A stretch of 64,000 nt of DNA from a bacterium (GTDB lineage: Bacteria; Pseudomonadota; Alphaproteobacteria; Caulobacterales; Caulobacteraceae), in contig JAVBXP010000038.1 in the NCBI GenBank assembly GCA_030824495.1, positions 23,045 through 87,044 on the forward strand, read 5' to 3'. Both the position numbers and the translations under genes were made by a program. Below the pieces are notes generated by a model, which was not told where the DNA came from, ran no database searches, and saw only the letters and a program-made list of their open reading frames with translations. This document shows, piece by piece, positions 1 through 9,061 of the stretch (the first letter of the stretch is position 1; each line of letters begins with the position of its first letter).

Positions 1-2
1 CG

Positions 3-101
3 TGCGAGGAACTGATCCACCGCATCGTCCGTGAAGCCGAAGAATTGATCCATGGCCGCCTGGCGCGCTTTGCGCCCACCAAGCAAGCTGTCCCGGCCTA
101 G
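3..101 (+). CDS. 3' end of a CDS, possibly nitronate monooxygenase (partial)
   Basis: This is the last 32 codons of a gene that begins before the window. Frame 3 reads CEELIHRIVREAEELIHGRL and ends at a TAG. The amphipathic C-terminal helix with the EAEELI pattern resembles the end of nitronate monooxygenases (2-nitropropane dioxygenase family), but the stretch is too short to be sure. The ORF track omits it because it has no start codon here. It converges on the downstream threonine aldolase gene, with 28 bp between the two stops. Confidence 0.45.
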   Translation, partial: CEELIHRIVREAEELIHGRLARFAPTKQAVPA

Positions 102-129
102 GCCTGTCTTCGTCAGCCGCTGGCTTCGG

Positions 130-1140
130 TCAGCGGCTGATCTCGGCCAGGACGCCGCCAAGCTCATCGACCGCCTCCGGCGTCGTGGCCCATGAGCACA
201 TGAAGCGGACCGAGCCGTCCAGGAACCGGTAGACGAACCAGCCGGCCGCATGCAGGCGGCTGAGCGCCTCATCGTCCATCTCCACGAACACCGCATTGGC
301 CTCCACCGGGTGGCGCACGGGGAAGGGCGTCAGCTTCGACAAGCGCTGGGCCATGGCGTTCGCGTGGGCGGCGCGCTCGACAAAGGCGCCGCTCTCCAGC
401 ATCCCGATGAACGGGGCGGCGTAGAAGCGGCCCTTGGAGGGCAACTGACCCGCCTGCTTCAGGCGTGCGTCGAACCGCCGGGCCAGCTTGCGATCAAAGA
501 TCACCACCGCCTCAGTCGGGGTCATGCCGGCCTTGGTGCCGCCGACCACCAGGATGTCGACGCCCAGCGGCTGGATGTCCTTGAGGTCAAAGCCCGCCGC
601 CGCCGCGTTGGCCAGGCGTGCGCCGTCCAGGTGAACGCCCAGCCCCTTGGCCCTGGCGGGCGCGATCAGGGCGGAAAGGGTCTCGCGGGAATAGACCGTG
701 CCGTACTCGGTGGCGTTGGTCAGCGACATCGCCGCCAAGGGTTGGCGGTGGGCGACATCGGGTTCGGCCAGGGGCGCCGTCAGCGCCTTCGGATCGATAC
801 GTCCCGAGGCGCCGGTCAGGCCGATAAGGCCGATCCCTTGACCAAAAAAGCCCGGCGCGCCGGTCTCGTCGGTGCAGACGTGCGCGTGCTCATGGGCCAG
901 CACCGCCTCGAACGGTCGGCACAGGGCCGACAGGGCGATGGCGTTGGCCGCGGTACCGGAGGCGACAAATCGAACCTCGGCGTCGGCGTCCAGCAGGCCG
1001 CGCACTGCATCGGCGGCCCGCGCGCTAATGGCGTCGGAACCATATCCGGGCGTGAAGCCTGTGTTGGCGGCGACCAGGGCCTCGATCGCTTCAGGAGCGG
1101 CCGGGGCGGTGTTGTCGGATGCGAAATCGTAGCGAGCCAT
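130..1140 (-). CDS. ltaE: Low-specificity L-threonine aldolase (PLP-dependent)
   Basis: This is a 336-residue fold-type I PLP enzyme of the beta-eliminating lyase family. It is expected to cleave L-threonine or L-allo-threonine to glycine and acetaldehyde in the cytosol. The N-terminus MARYDFASDNTAP matches the family's FxSDNxAP opening. HLDGARLANA carries the cofactor-contacting Asp, and VVGGTKAGM places the Schiff-base lysine at about K203. Length is normal for the short bacterial form. The ATG lies at the end of a 97-bp gap shared with the divergent histidine kinase gene. Nothing odd is visible. A related PLP lyase is the only realistic alternative. Confidence 0.88.
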   Translation of the reverse strand: MARYDFASDNTAPAAPEAIEALVAANTGFTPGYGSDAISARAADAVRGLLDADAEVRFVASGTAANAIALSALCRPFEAVLAHEHAHVCTDETGAPGFFGQGIGLIGLTGASGRIDPKALTAPLAEPDVAHRQPLAAMSLTNATEYGTVYSRETLSALIAPARAKGLGVHLDGARLANAAAAGFDLKDIQPLGVDILVVGGTKAGMTPTEAVVIFDRKLARRFDARLKQAGQLPSKGRFYAAPFIGMLESGAFVERAAHANAMAQRLSKLTPFPVRHPVEANAVFVEMDDEALSRLHAAGWFVYRFLDGSVRFMCSWATTPEAVDELGGVLAEISR

Positions 1141-1237
1141 GTCTTTTGGATTCTAGAACGCGTCGCCGGGCCGGCGAAGTCCGTAATTTCGTGCTTTCTT
1201 CATCGGGGCGCCTCATCCTTTCCCTAGGGGGAACGTG

Positions 1238-3556
1238 ATGCGAGGCGCCGAGGCTGAGGACCTGACCGCGAGGCTGGCGAACGTGGCGCGCTTGACGCCG
1301 CACGCCATTGTCCTCTGTGACGCGGCGGGACGGATCGACTGGGTCAATGACGGCTTCACCGCCATGACCGGCTTTGATTTGGCCGAGGCCGCTGGCCGCA
1401 CGCCGGGCGCGCTGCTGCAATGCCCCGAAACCGATCCTGCGACCATCGCGATGATGTCGGCCTGCGTTGCAGCCGGCGAGGGCTTTCGGGTGGAAGTTTT
1501 CAACTGCGCCAAGGATGGGCGCCGCTTCTGGCTGGATTTGGATGTCCGCCCGACCTTCTCGGCCCGGGGAGAACTGGACGGCTTCATGGCCATCCAGGCC
1601 GACATCACCGCCGCGCGGAACGACCGCAACCGGCTGAACTCCACTTCCGTGGCGCTGAAGGCGGTTGGAAGGCTCGCCAGATTAGGCGCCTGGGAGGTCG
1701 ACGTCGTTCAGCAGGTCGTCCGGTGGAGCCCTGAGCTCGCCGACTTGCTCGGCCGCCCGTATGTCGTGGAAGGGGCCTTAGACACCCTCAATGTCTACGC
1801 TCCCGAGGTGCAGGAGGCTGTGCAGGCCCACATCGGCCAGGCCATCAAAACGGGCGAGCGCATTGATTTCGAGGCCCCGGCCATCACTGGTTCGGGAGAG
1901 CGGATCTGGCTGCGGGTCATGGGTGAACCGCGCATGGTCGACGGGCGTTGCGTGGCGCTGCACGGCGCCAGCCAGGACGTCACCGCCCAGCGCGAAGCCG
2001 TGGCCGAGCTGCGCGAATCCGAGCGCTTTGGCCGTGGCGTGATCGATGGGCTGGCGGCTCTGCTCACGGTCATCGACGAGACCGGCGCGATCATCGCCGC
2101 CAATTCGGCGTTCAGGAAGCTGGGCGCGGAGGTCGCGCAGGCCGACGTCTATCCGATGGGCCGCAATCTCTTCGAGGTGTTCGACCGTTTGCCGGGCGGA
2201 CGGGGCAAGTCGCTGACCAGAGGTGTGAAGAGGGTGCTGGCCGGCGGCGCGGACACCTTCGCCTACGCCTACCAGTCGCGGAGCGGGGAGTGGTTTCGGC
2301 TGACCGCCGCCCGTTTCCAGGGGGCTGGACCGGTGCGCTGCGTGGTCATCACCCAATCAATCGAAGACCTGAAACGCTCGGAGAAGCGACTGAAGGCTCT
2401 GAATGTCTCGCTGAAGCGCGCCCGCGACGACGCCAATGCCGCCAATGCAGCGAAGTCCGCCTTCCTGGCGACGATGAGCCACGAGATCCGCACCCCCTTG
2501 AACGGGGTGCTGGGCATGGCCCAGGCCATGGCGCGCGACGAGCTGTCCGACCGCCAGCGCGAACGTCTGACGGTCGTGCGCCAAGCCGGCGAGACTCTGC
2601 TGGCGCTATTGAACGACCTGCTGGACCTGTCGCGGATCGAAGCGGGTCGCCTGGAGCTGGAAGACGGGCTGATCGACATCGAGTCGCTGATGACCGGCGT
2701 GCAGGCCACCTTCACGACCCTGGCCAGCGAAAAGGATGTTTCATTCCAATTGGCCGTGTCGCCCAAGGCGCTCGGCCTCTGGCGGGGCGACCCGACCCGC
2801 GTGCGCCAGGTCGTCTACAATCTCGTTTCCAACGCCGTGAAGTTCACCGCTCGCGGGGAGGTTCGGGTGGCTGTGCGCCGCGAGGCCGGAGCCTTGGTGT
2901 TCGAGGTCGCAGACACCGGTCCCGGCATCGCCGAGGACCGCCTGGGATCGCTGTTCCACAAGTTCGTGCAGGAGGATGCGTCCACCACGCGGCGCTACGG
3001 CGGCTCGGGCCTGGGCCTAGCCATCTGCCGCGAGCTGGCGACGTTGATGGGCGGCGAGGTCGGTGTGGTGTCGAGCGTGGGGGAGGGATCGACCTTCACC
3101 GTCCGCCTGCCGCTGTCTCGCGCCGAAGGGGCGCTGCCGGCCAGCGTGTCGATGGAGATCGCAGCCCCGTCCGGCGATCTCCGCATCCTGGCGGCGGAGG
3201 ACAATCCGATGAACCAGCTGGTCCTCAAAACCCTGCTGGCCCAGCTCGGCGTCGAGGTTCGGTGCGTCAATGACGGTCAGGCTGCCTGCGCCGCCGCCGC
3301 CGAGCAGGAGTGGGATGTCATCTTGATGGACGTCCAGATGCCGGTGATGGACGGCCCCACGGCCGCTCGGTGGATCCGGGACCGCGAAGAGGCCGAGGGC
3401 CTGCGGCGGACCCCTATCATCGCCCTGACCGCCAACGCCATGGCACACCATGCGGCGGAGTACACCTCTGCCGGGATGGACGTGCTTGTGCCCAAGCCGT
3501 TGGAACTCGAACGGCTGATCGGCGCGATCCAGTCCGTGATGGAGGAGGCGGCCTAG
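1238..3556 (+). CDS. Hybrid sensor histidine kinase/response regulator with three PAS domains
   Basis: This 772-residue protein has no membrane segment, so it is probably a soluble hybrid kinase. Order: PAS about 19-125 with a PAC tail, PAS about 145-250, PAS about 265-385, HisKA with the phospho-His in ATMSHEIRTPLNG (about H415), then the catalytic domain with N-box YNLVSNAVKFT, DTGPGIA and GGSGLGLA. A C-terminal receiver has its phospho-acceptor in ILMDVQMPVMDG (about D698). The track starts at GTG 1235; I prefer ATG 1238 because AGGGGG at 1226-1231 is better spaced from it. No partner regulator is adjacent, so output probably goes through an unlinked phosphotransferase. The stop overlaps the convergent epoxide hydrolase stop in one CTAG. 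Signal unknown. Confidence 0.92.
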   Translation: MRGAEAEDLTARLANVARLTPHAIVLCDAAGRIDWVNDGFTAMTGFDLAEAAGRTPGALLQCPETDPATIAMMSACVAAGEGFRVEVFNCAKDGRRFWLDLDVRPTFSARGELDGFMAIQADITAARNDRNRLNSTSVALKAVGRLARLGAWEVDVVQQVVRWSPELADLLGRPYVVEGALDTLNVYAPEVQEAVQAHIGQAIKTGERIDFEAPAITGSGERIWLRVMGEPRMVDGRCVALHGASQDVTAQREAVAELRESERFGRGVIDGLAALLTVIDETGAIIAANSAFRKLGAEVAQADVYPMGRNLFEVFDRLPGGRGKSLTRGVKRVLAGGADTFAYAYQSRSGEWFRLTAARFQGAGPVRCVVITQSIEDLKRSEKRLKALNVSLKRARDDANAANAAKSAFLATMSHEIRTPLNGVLGMAQAMARDELSDRQRERLTVVRQAGETLLALLNDLLDLSRIEAGRLELEDGLIDIESLMTGVQATFTTLASEKDVSFQLAVSPKALGLWRGDPTRVRQVVYNLVSNAVKFTARGEVRVAVRREAGALVFEVADTGPGIAEDRLGSLFHKFVQEDASTTRRYGGSGLGLAICRELATLMGGEVGVVSSVGEGSTFTVRLPLSRAEGALPASVSMEIAAPSGDLRILAAEDNPMNQLVLKTLLAQLGVEVRCVNDGQAACAAAAEQEWDVILMDVQMPVMDGPTAARWIRDREEAEGLRRTPIIALTANAMAHHAAEYTSAGMDVLVPKPLELERLIGAIQSVMEEAA

Positions 3557-4698
3557 CCGACCTCCGCCCCCCAGGCCTGCACGTCGGCGACGAAAAGGTC
3601 CGGTTCCTCCATCGCTGCGAAGTGGCCACCGCGCGCCTGCTCGGTCCAGCGGCTGATATTGTAGGCGCGGTCGGCCCAGGACCGCGGCGGAGCGGTATAG
3701 AGCGGCTCGCCGGGGAAATTGGCGAAGGCGGTCGGCGTCTCGCAGCGCTCGCCCTCCGTGAACGCCACGCCGCCCTCTTCAAGCAGGCCGCGATAGTACC
3801 AGGCCCCTGTCGCGAAGCTGTCGGTCATCACATAGAGCATGATGTTGGTCAGCAGCCGGTCCTTGGGGTGGACCTCGTCGAAGGGCTTCTCGCGCAGGTC
3901 CGACCAGTCGTGGAACCGCTCGGCGATCCAGGCGGCCTGGCCGACCGGATTGCCCGCGCCCATCCACGCCAGCGACTGCGGCTTGGACGCTTGCAGCCGG
4001 AAATAGGCGCCCATGACGTCCATCATGGCGCCCTGGCGGGTCATCCAGGCGATCTCGGCCTCGGTCTTGGGGCCGCCGTGCGGGCGGAAGCCCATCATGT
4101 TCAGGTGGATGGCGCGGACGTGCTGGCCGTGGTCGTGGCCAAGCCAGGAGGTGACCATCGCGCCCCAGTCGCCGCCCTGAGCGAGATAGCGGTCATAGCC
4201 CAGCACCTGTGTCATCAGGGTGTTGAACAGCCGCGCGGTGGTGCGCTGGCCGATCGGGCGCTTCGGCTTGGACGAGAAGCCAAAGCCGGGCAGGGACGGG
4301 ATCACCAGGTCGAAGGCGTCTTCCGCCCGGCCGCCAAATCGCGAGGGGAAGGCCAGCTTCTCGATGCTGTCCCAGAACTCGTAGTGCGAGCCGGGCCACC
4401 CATGCGTCAGGATCAGCGGCCGCTTGCCGCCGGCCTCGCCGACCACGTGCAGGAAGTGGAGGTCGTAGTCCTCGACCCGGGCGGTGAACTGCGGAAAACG
4501 GTTGAGGTCGGCCACCGCCGAGCGCCAGTCATAAGCCTCGGTCCAGTGCGCGCAGAGGTCATTCAGGTAGCCGGCGTCGCAGCCATAGGCCCAGCCGTCC
4601 GGAACCTCCGGGATCGGCGGCCAGGGATAGGCCCTCACTTGATCCAGCACCGCCTGGACAGAGGCTTCGCTCCACTTGACCTCAAACGGTTGGACCAT
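3553..4698 (-). CDS. Epoxide hydrolase (EHN-type alpha/beta hydrolase)
   Basis: This 381-residue protein resembles microsomal/juvenile-hormone-type epoxide hydrolases. The N-terminal EHN region (about 1-105) begins VQPFEVKWSEASV. HGWPGS forms the oxyanion-hole motif, and GGDWGAM carries the nucleophile (about D177) that would form an ester with the epoxide. The track start at 4755 adds 19 atypical residues; ATG 4698 follows a good GAGGGG ribosome site, so I use it. It lies about 60 bp downstream of the tetR gene on the same strand and is probably cotranscribed with it. Its stop overlaps that of the histidine kinase. Substrate unknown; the oxygenase and reductases across the promoter suggest an aromatic or apocarotenoid-like compound. 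Confidence 0.87.
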   Translation of the reverse strand: MVQPFEVKWSEASVQAVLDQVRAYPWPPIPEVPDGWAYGCDAGYLNDLCAHWTEAYDWRSAVADLNRFPQFTARVEDYDLHFLHVVGEAGGKRPLILTHGWPGSHYEFWDSIEKLAFPSRFGGRAEDAFDLVIPSLPGFGFSSKPKRPIGQRTTARLFNTLMTQVLGYDRYLAQGGDWGAMVTSWLGHDHGQHVRAIHLNMMGFRPHGGPKTEAEIAWMTRQGAMMDVMGAYFRLQASKPQSLAWMGAGNPVGQAAWIAERFHDWSDLREKPFDEVHPKDRLLTNIMLYVMTDSFATGAWYYRGLLEEGGVAFTEGERCETPTAFANFPGEPLYTAPPRSWADRAYNISRWTEQARGGHFAAMEEPDLFVADVQAWGAEVG

Positions 4699-4761
4699 TG
4701 CGCGCTTCCCCTCTTGTTGCGGGGAAGATGGCGGTCTTGCCGCAAGGGCCGTCAAGTCGCT

Positions 4762-5364
4762 TCAGGCGCCGGGGCGCAGGCCCTTTGCGAGCGTGTGGCC
4801 GAGCTGGCGGTTGATGATCCGGGCCATGCCCTTGGGCAGCTTGCCGGAGAGTTCCAGGCTCACCGCGCCGTGGGTGGCGGCCCAGTACATGCGGCCGATT
4901 TCTTCCGGGTCGCCTTCCATCACGCCGGCCTCGACCAGGCCCTTGATGTAGGCCGACCGCATCGCGTTGGCGCGGGCGGCGGCGGCGACCAGGTCCGGAT
5001 AGTCCTCTTCGTGCGGCTGGTTCAGGTCGAACATCAGCTTGTAGGTCTGCGGGTGTTCGAAGGCGAAGTTCAGATAGGCCTCGCCCACCGCCGAGCTCTT
5101 GGCCTTGGCGCTGCCCTGGGTGTTGGCGAGCGCGCCTTCCAGGGACGCGGCGAAGCGGTTGAAGCCGTTGGTCCGCACGGCGGCCAGGATGTCTTCCTTG
5201 TCGGCGAAATAGCGGTACGGCGTCATGGGGCTGACCCCCAGTTCGGAGGCCAGCTGGCGCATGGTCACCGCGTCCGGCCCCTTCTCGGCGAACAGCTTCT
5301 CGGCGACCTCGCAAAGACGTTCGCGGAAGTCGGCGACATCGGACTCGGACAAGACGCGGGGCAT
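4762..5364 (-). CDS. TetR/AcrR family transcriptional regulator
   Basis: This 200-residue regulator has an N-terminal helix-turn-helix (about 10-57; VTMRQLASELGVSPMTPYRYFADKEDIL). The C-terminal ligand-binding half contains YLNFAFEHPQTYKLMF, typical of the TetR_C_13/WHG-type domain. It is the first gene of a minus-strand unit with the epoxide hydrolase and is divergent from the DUF2855 gene. An 81-bp intergenic region holds an inverted repeat, TTACGT-N12-ACGTAA, that is a plausible operator. I infer that it represses itself and both flanking transcripts. The effector is unknown. Confidence 0.9.
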   Translation of the reverse strand: MPRVLSESDVADFRERLCEVAEKLFAEKGPDAVTMRQLASELGVSPMTPYRYFADKEDILAAVRTNGFNRFAASLEGALANTQGSAKAKSSAVGEAYLNFAFEHPQTYKLMFDLNQPHEEDYPDLVAAAARANAMRSAYIKGLVEAGVMEGDPEEIGRMYWAATHGAVSLELSGKLPKGMARIINRQLGHTLAKGLRPGA

Positions 5365-5389
5365 TGATAAACTCAGAGAAAGAAAAGGC

Positions 5390-5417
5390 TTGTCCTGAGG
5401 TAGCTCTTACGTAATAA
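5390..5417 (+). promoter_or_regulatory. Candidate promoter of the DUF2855/oxygenase unit
   Basis: A -35-like TTGTCC (5390-5395) and a -10-like TAATAA (5412-5417) are separated by 16 bp, upstream of ATG 5446. The -10 overlaps the inverted repeat described next, which would suit repression. This is pattern reading only; no transcription start is known. Confidence 0.3.
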
Positions 5418-5430
5418 ATTTACAACGTAA
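5407..5430. promoter_or_regulatory. Candidate TetR operator, TTACGT-N12-ACGTAA
   Basis: A perfect 6-bp inverted repeat with a 12-bp A/T-rich centre sits in the divergent promoter between tetR and the DUF2855 gene. It is markedly A/T-rich against the surrounding G+C-rich DNA. Its position beside a tetR gene and over a possible -10 box supports an operator role. The assignment to this TetR is inference. Confidence 0.5.
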
Positions 5431-5445
5431 AAAGGCGAGGAAGCG

Positions 5446-6495
5446 ATGACTGCCTGGGATGTGCTGATCAATCGGGACGATTTGCGCCGTGCGGAGCTGC
5501 GCCATGCGGCCGAAAAGATCGATCTGGCTGAGGGTGAGGTGCTGCTGGAGGTCGAGCGTTTCGCCCTGACCGCCAACAACATCACCTATGGGATAATGGG
5601 CGACAGCTTCGGCTACTGGAAGTTCTTCCCCGCGCCGGACGGTCTGGGCCGCATCCCGGTCTGGGGCTTCGCGAAGGTCATCGAATCCAAGGCGCCGGAC
5701 GCGCCGGTAGGGCTGCGGATCTTCGGCTATCTGCCGATGTCGAGCCACTTCACCGCGCAGCTGTCCGAGGGGCGCAACGCGCTGGTCGACACGGCCGCGC
5801 ACCGGGCTGAACTGCCGCCGACCTACAACGCCTATTCGGAGGCGCCCGAAGACGAGATGGACGATCATCGCGCCCTGCTGCGGCCGTTGTTGATGACGTC
5901 CTGGCTGCTGGACGACTTCCTGGCCGAGGATGAGAGCGTCGGCTCGCTGGTGCTGTCGAGCGCGTCCAGCAAGACCGCCATGGGCTTGGCCTGGTTCGCG
6001 CGCCGCCGCGGTCTGGAAGTGGTCGGCCTGACCTCGCCATCCAACGCCGCCAAGCTGGCCGAGCTTGGCCTCTACGACCGCATCGTCACCTATGACGAAG
6101 CTCGCAGCCTGAGCGCCAAGGCGCCCGCTGTTTTTGTCGATTTCGCGGGCGATCCGCAGGTGACCTCCGCGGTGCACACTGCGCTTGGCGAGGGGTTGTC
6201 GCGCAGCATCATCGTCGGCGCGACCCGCTGGCAGGCCGACCGCACGCCGGTCGATCTCCCTGGCCCGACGCCGGCTTTGTTCTTCGCCCCCGACCAGATC
6301 CGCAAGCGGGCCGCCGAGTGGGGCTATGAGGAACTGGACGTCCGGTTCATGGCCGCGTTGCGCGCCTTCGTCGCCGACGCCGCCTGGCTGAACGTCCGCC
6401 AGCATGTCGGACCAGAGGCTCTATTGGCCGCCTATCACGACGTCCTCGAGGGCCGCGCGCGGCCGGACGAGGGGCACATCATCAGACCGGTCTGA
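5446..6495 (+). CDS. DUF2855 family protein (MDR-like)
   Basis: This is a 349-residue protein of the DUF2855 family, which resembles a degenerate medium-chain dehydrogenase/reductase. An N-terminal region with EVERFALTANNITYGIMGD is followed by a Rossmann-like half with VLSSASSKTAMGLAWFARRRG. No zinc ligands or clear GxGxxG are visible, so catalysis is uncertain. It is the first gene to the right of the TetR operator candidate and lies 26 bp before the carotenoid oxygenase gene, so the two probably form an operon. The family often sits in catabolic loci for hydrophobic substrates, but I assign no specific reaction. The ATG follows GGCGAGGAAGCG. Confidence 0.8.
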   Translation: MTAWDVLINRDDLRRAELRHAAEKIDLAEGEVLLEVERFALTANNITYGIMGDSFGYWKFFPAPDGLGRIPVWGFAKVIESKAPDAPVGLRIFGYLPMSSHFTAQLSEGRNALVDTAAHRAELPPTYNAYSEAPEDEMDDHRALLRPLLMTSWLLDDFLAEDESVGSLVLSSASSKTAMGLAWFARRRGLEVVGLTSPSNAAKLAELGLYDRIVTYDEARSLSAKAPAVFVDFAGDPQVTSAVHTALGEGLSRSIIVGATRWQADRTPVDLPGPTPALFFAPDQIRKRAAEWGYEELDVRFMAALRAFVADAAWLNVRQHVGPEALLAAYHDVLEGRARPDEGHIIRPV

Positions 6496-6521
6496 AGCCG
6501 GCCTTCAAAGGGAGACGCACC

Positions 6522-7910
6522 ATGGACGGCGACGTTCGCATCAACCCGTACCTGTCCGGCAACTTCGCGCCGATCCGCAGCGAAGACGACTTCGACCTCG
6601 TCGTGAAGGGCGAGATCCCGAAGGAGCTGAAGGGCACGCTCTACCGTACCGGCCCCAATCCGCAGTTCGAGCCGCGCGGCGAGTACCACTGGTTCACCGG
6701 CGACGGCATGATCCACGCCTTCCATGTCGAGGACGGCAAGGTCACCTACCGCAACCGCTACGTCCGCACGCCCAAGTGGGAGTTGGAGAACTCCGAAGGA
6801 CGCGCCCTGTTCGGCGGTTTCGGCAATCCGATGACCACCGACCCGATCGCCCAGGGCAAGGAAAGCGGGGTGGCGAACACCAACATCCTGTTCCACGCCG
6901 GCCGGCTGCTGGCGCTCGAAGAGGCCCACGCGCCGTTCGAGATGGCTGAGCGCACCTTGGAATCCAAGGGCTACGCCACCGAGTACAACGGCAGGGTCAC
7001 CGCTCACCCGAAGATCGACCCGAAGACCGGCGAGATGGTCTGGTTCGGTTATGGCGTCGGCGACATGCCGCTATCGGCGGGCATGAGCTACGGCGTCACA
7101 GATGCCAGCGGCAAGGTGGTCCGCCGTGACGACTTCCAGGCCCCGTTCTCCTCGATGGTCCACGACTTCCTGGTCACCGAGAATTACGCCCTGTTCCCGA
7201 TCCTCCCCCTGACCGGAAGTCTGGACCGGGCGATGAAGGGCCTGCCGGCCTATGCCTGGGAGCCGGACAAGGGCAGCCATGTCGGGGTCATGCGCCGCGA
7301 CGGCGAAGTGTCCTCGATCCGCTGGTTCAACGCCCCGCCGTCTTATGTCTTCCACCCGATGAACGCCTGGGAGGAGGGCGGCAAGATCATCGCCGACGTC
7401 TTCCGCTATGACACCGCGCCGCTGTTCCCCAACGCCGACGGTTCGCCCGGCCTACGCAGCGCCGCGCGCATGGTGCGCTGGACTTTCGACCTCGATGGAA
7501 ACAGCGACGCCATCAAGGAAGAGGCCATCGACGATCTGGACGGCGAGTTCCCGCGCTTCGACGAACGCTATGCCGGCCTCGCCCATCGTCACGGCTGGTA
7601 CGCGGCCGATCCCGGCAACGCCAAGACCATCAAGCAGACCGCCATCGCCCACCTCGACCTGGTGACCGGCAAACGCCAGGTCTACGAACTGACCGGCGGC
7701 GACATGACCTCCGAACCGGTCTTCACCCCGCGCTCGGCCGACGCCGCCGAGGGCGACGGCTGGGTCACCGCGGTGGTCTGGCGGGCGGCCGAAGATCGCA
7801 GCGACATGTTGGTGTTCGAGGCGCTCGACATCGCCAAGGGCCCGATCGCCATCGCCGAACTTCCTCGCCGGGTGCCGTTCGGCTTCCACGGCAACTGGGT
7901 GGCGGGCTAG
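6522..7910 (+). CDS. Carotenoid oxygenase family protein (lignostilbene-dioxygenase-like)
   Basis: This 462-residue enzyme belongs to the RPE65/carotenoid cleavage oxygenase family, non-haem Fe(II) enzymes that split alkenes such as carotenoids, apocarotenoids or stilbenes. The N-terminus GTLYRTGPNPQFEP is the family signature. Four iron-binding histidines can be placed at about H162 (TAHPKID), H214 (MVHDF), H278 (VFHPMN) and H456 (GFHGNW), so the seven-bladed propeller looks complete. Length is typical of bacterial stilbene dioxygenases. It lies downstream of DUF2855 and upstream of an MDR reductase, across a compound palindrome. The neighbouring epoxide hydrolase hints at a multi-step degradation route. 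The substrate cannot be read from the sequence. Confidence 0.9.
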   Translation: MDGDVRINPYLSGNFAPIRSEDDFDLVVKGEIPKELKGTLYRTGPNPQFEPRGEYHWFTGDGMIHAFHVEDGKVTYRNRYVRTPKWELENSEGRALFGGFGNPMTTDPIAQGKESGVANTNILFHAGRLLALEEAHAPFEMAERTLESKGYATEYNGRVTAHPKIDPKTGEMVWFGYGVGDMPLSAGMSYGVTDASGKVVRRDDFQAPFSSMVHDFLVTENYALFPILPLTGSLDRAMKGLPAYAWEPDKGSHVGVMRRDGEVSSIRWFNAPPSYVFHPMNAWEEGGKIIADVFRYDTAPLFPNADGSPGLRSAARMVRWTFDLDGNSDAIKEEAIDDLDGEFPRFDERYAGLAHRHGWYAADPGNAKTIKQTAIAHLDLVTGKRQVYELTGGDMTSEPVFTPRSADAAEGDGWVTAVVWRAAEDRSDMLVFEALDIAKGPIAIAELPRRVPFGFHGNWVAG

Positions 7911-7916
7911 CCCCGT

Positions 7917-8027
7917 CGTCATCCTCCGGTCGTCTGAAAGACGATCCGGGGGACCCAGACGGTCTATCCAGGTCTGCAACTCGGCTTGGGTCCCCCGGAC
8001 CTCGCTTCGCGAGCCCGGAGGATGACG
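7917..8027. repeat. Compound palindromic repeat, copy 1
   Basis: This 111-bp element is bounded by CGTCATCCTCCGG and its exact inverse CCGGAGGATGACG. Inside is a second perfect pair, TCCGGGGGACCCA and TGGGTCCCCCGGA. A short hairpin lies between outer and inner stems on each side (CGTCTGAAAGACG and CTCGCTTCGCGAG). The roughly 29-bp centre is unstructured by eye. A second copy with the same arms and a different centre lies at 35629-35740. It contains no ORF or transposase and sits directly after the oxygenase stop. Confidence 0.9.
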
Positions 8028-8080
8028 AGCGTGGTCCTGCCGCGGTAGAGCTGCGTCAACGCGGCAACCGAGGTCATCGC

Positions 8081-9061
8081 ATGAAAGCCATCTGGTACGA
8101 CCGCACGGGTCCGGCCCGTGAGGTCCTGCAACACGGCGATCTGCCGACACCCACGCCTGGCCAGGGTCAGGCGCTGATCGCCATCAAGGCCTCGGGCGTC
8201 AATCCGTCCGATGTCGGAATGCGGGGCGGCCCGGCGCCGATGGCCTATCCCCGCATCACCCCCAACAGCGACGGGGCAGGGATCGTCGAGGCGGTCGGTC
8301 CTGGCGTCTCGGCCTCATGGGTGGGCAAGCGCGTCTGGTTCTACAACGGCCAGCGCAACGGCCGGGCGTTCGGCTCGGCGGCCGAGTACATCGAACTCGA
8401 CACCGACCTGTTGAGCGTCCTGCCCGACAGCGTCTCGTTTGCGGAGGGCGCGACGCTGGGCATTCCCTGCATGACCGCCCATCGCGCCCTGTTCCTGGCC
8501 GGCCCGGTCCAGGGCCGCACGGTGCTGGTCACCGGCGGGGCCGGAGCGGTCGGCCACTATGCGGTGCAACTCGCCGCCTGGGCCGGCGCCACGGTGATCG
8601 CCACCGTCAGCTCGGAGGACAAGGCCGAGCGCGCTCGCGCCGGCGGCGCCCATCACGTCATCGACTATCGCCGCGAAGACGTCGCCGCCCGGGTGCGCGA
8701 GCTGACGGACGGCCAGGGCGTTCATCACGCGGTCGAGGTCGACTTCGGCGGCAACATCGCCTCGACCCTGGCCAGCATCGCCATGAACGGTTCGCTCGCC
8801 TACTACGCCACCAAGGGCGCACCGACGCCGGTGGTTCCGGCCGGCGCGGCGATGGGGCTGAACCTGATGATCCACGGGGTCTATCTGCCGGTCTCGCCGC
8901 ACGAGGCCCGCAAGCGCGCGCAGCAGGACATCACCGGCTGGATCGGCACGGGCGAGCGCATCCTGTCGGTCGCCGGGCGCTTCCCGCTGGCCGACTGCGC
9001 CGGCGCCCACGAACTGGTCGAAGCCGGCGGCAAGGTGGGGACGGCGGTGGTCGAGCCATGA
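8081..9061 (+). CDS. NADPH:quinone reductase-like zinc-independent alcohol dehydrogenase (MDR family)
   Basis: This 326-residue medium-chain dehydrogenase/reductase has a GroES-like N-terminus (about 1-115; ALIAIKASGVNPSDV, DGAGIVEAVGPGV) and a Rossmann domain with VTGGAGAVGHYAVQLA for NADPH. The cysteine and histidine zinc ligands of true alcohol dehydrogenases are absent, which fits quinone oxidoreductase or enoyl-reductase relatives. It overlaps the next gene by ATGA and is therefore probably translationally coupled to it. It may belong to the TetR-linked island, though the palindrome before it could separate transcription. The substrate is unknown. Confidence 0.87.
   Translation: MKAIWYDRTGPAREVLQHGDLPTPTPGQGQALIAIKASGVNPSDVGMRGGPAPMAYPRITPNSDGAGIVEAVGPGVSASWVGKRVWFYNGQRNGRAFGSAAEYIELDTDLLSVLPDSVSFAEGATLGIPCMTAHRALFLAGPVQGRTVLVTGGAGAVGHYAVQLAAWAGATVIATVSSEDKAERARAGGAHHVIDYRREDVAARVRELTDGQGVHHAVEVDFGGNIASTLASIAMNGSLAYYATKGAPTPVVPAGAAMGLNLMIHGVYLPVSPHEARKRAQQDITGWIGTGERILSVAGRFPLADCAGAHELVEAGGKVGTAVVEP

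Noticed and set aside
1948-3273. 441-aa plus-strand ORF inside the histidine kinase
   Set aside because: Alternative-frame shadow of the HisKA/ATPase region.
3310-5367. 685-aa plus-strand ORF across epoxide hydrolase and tetR
   Set aside because: Shadow of two well-supported minus-strand genes; Arg/Gly/Ala-rich with no domain, caused by high G+C.
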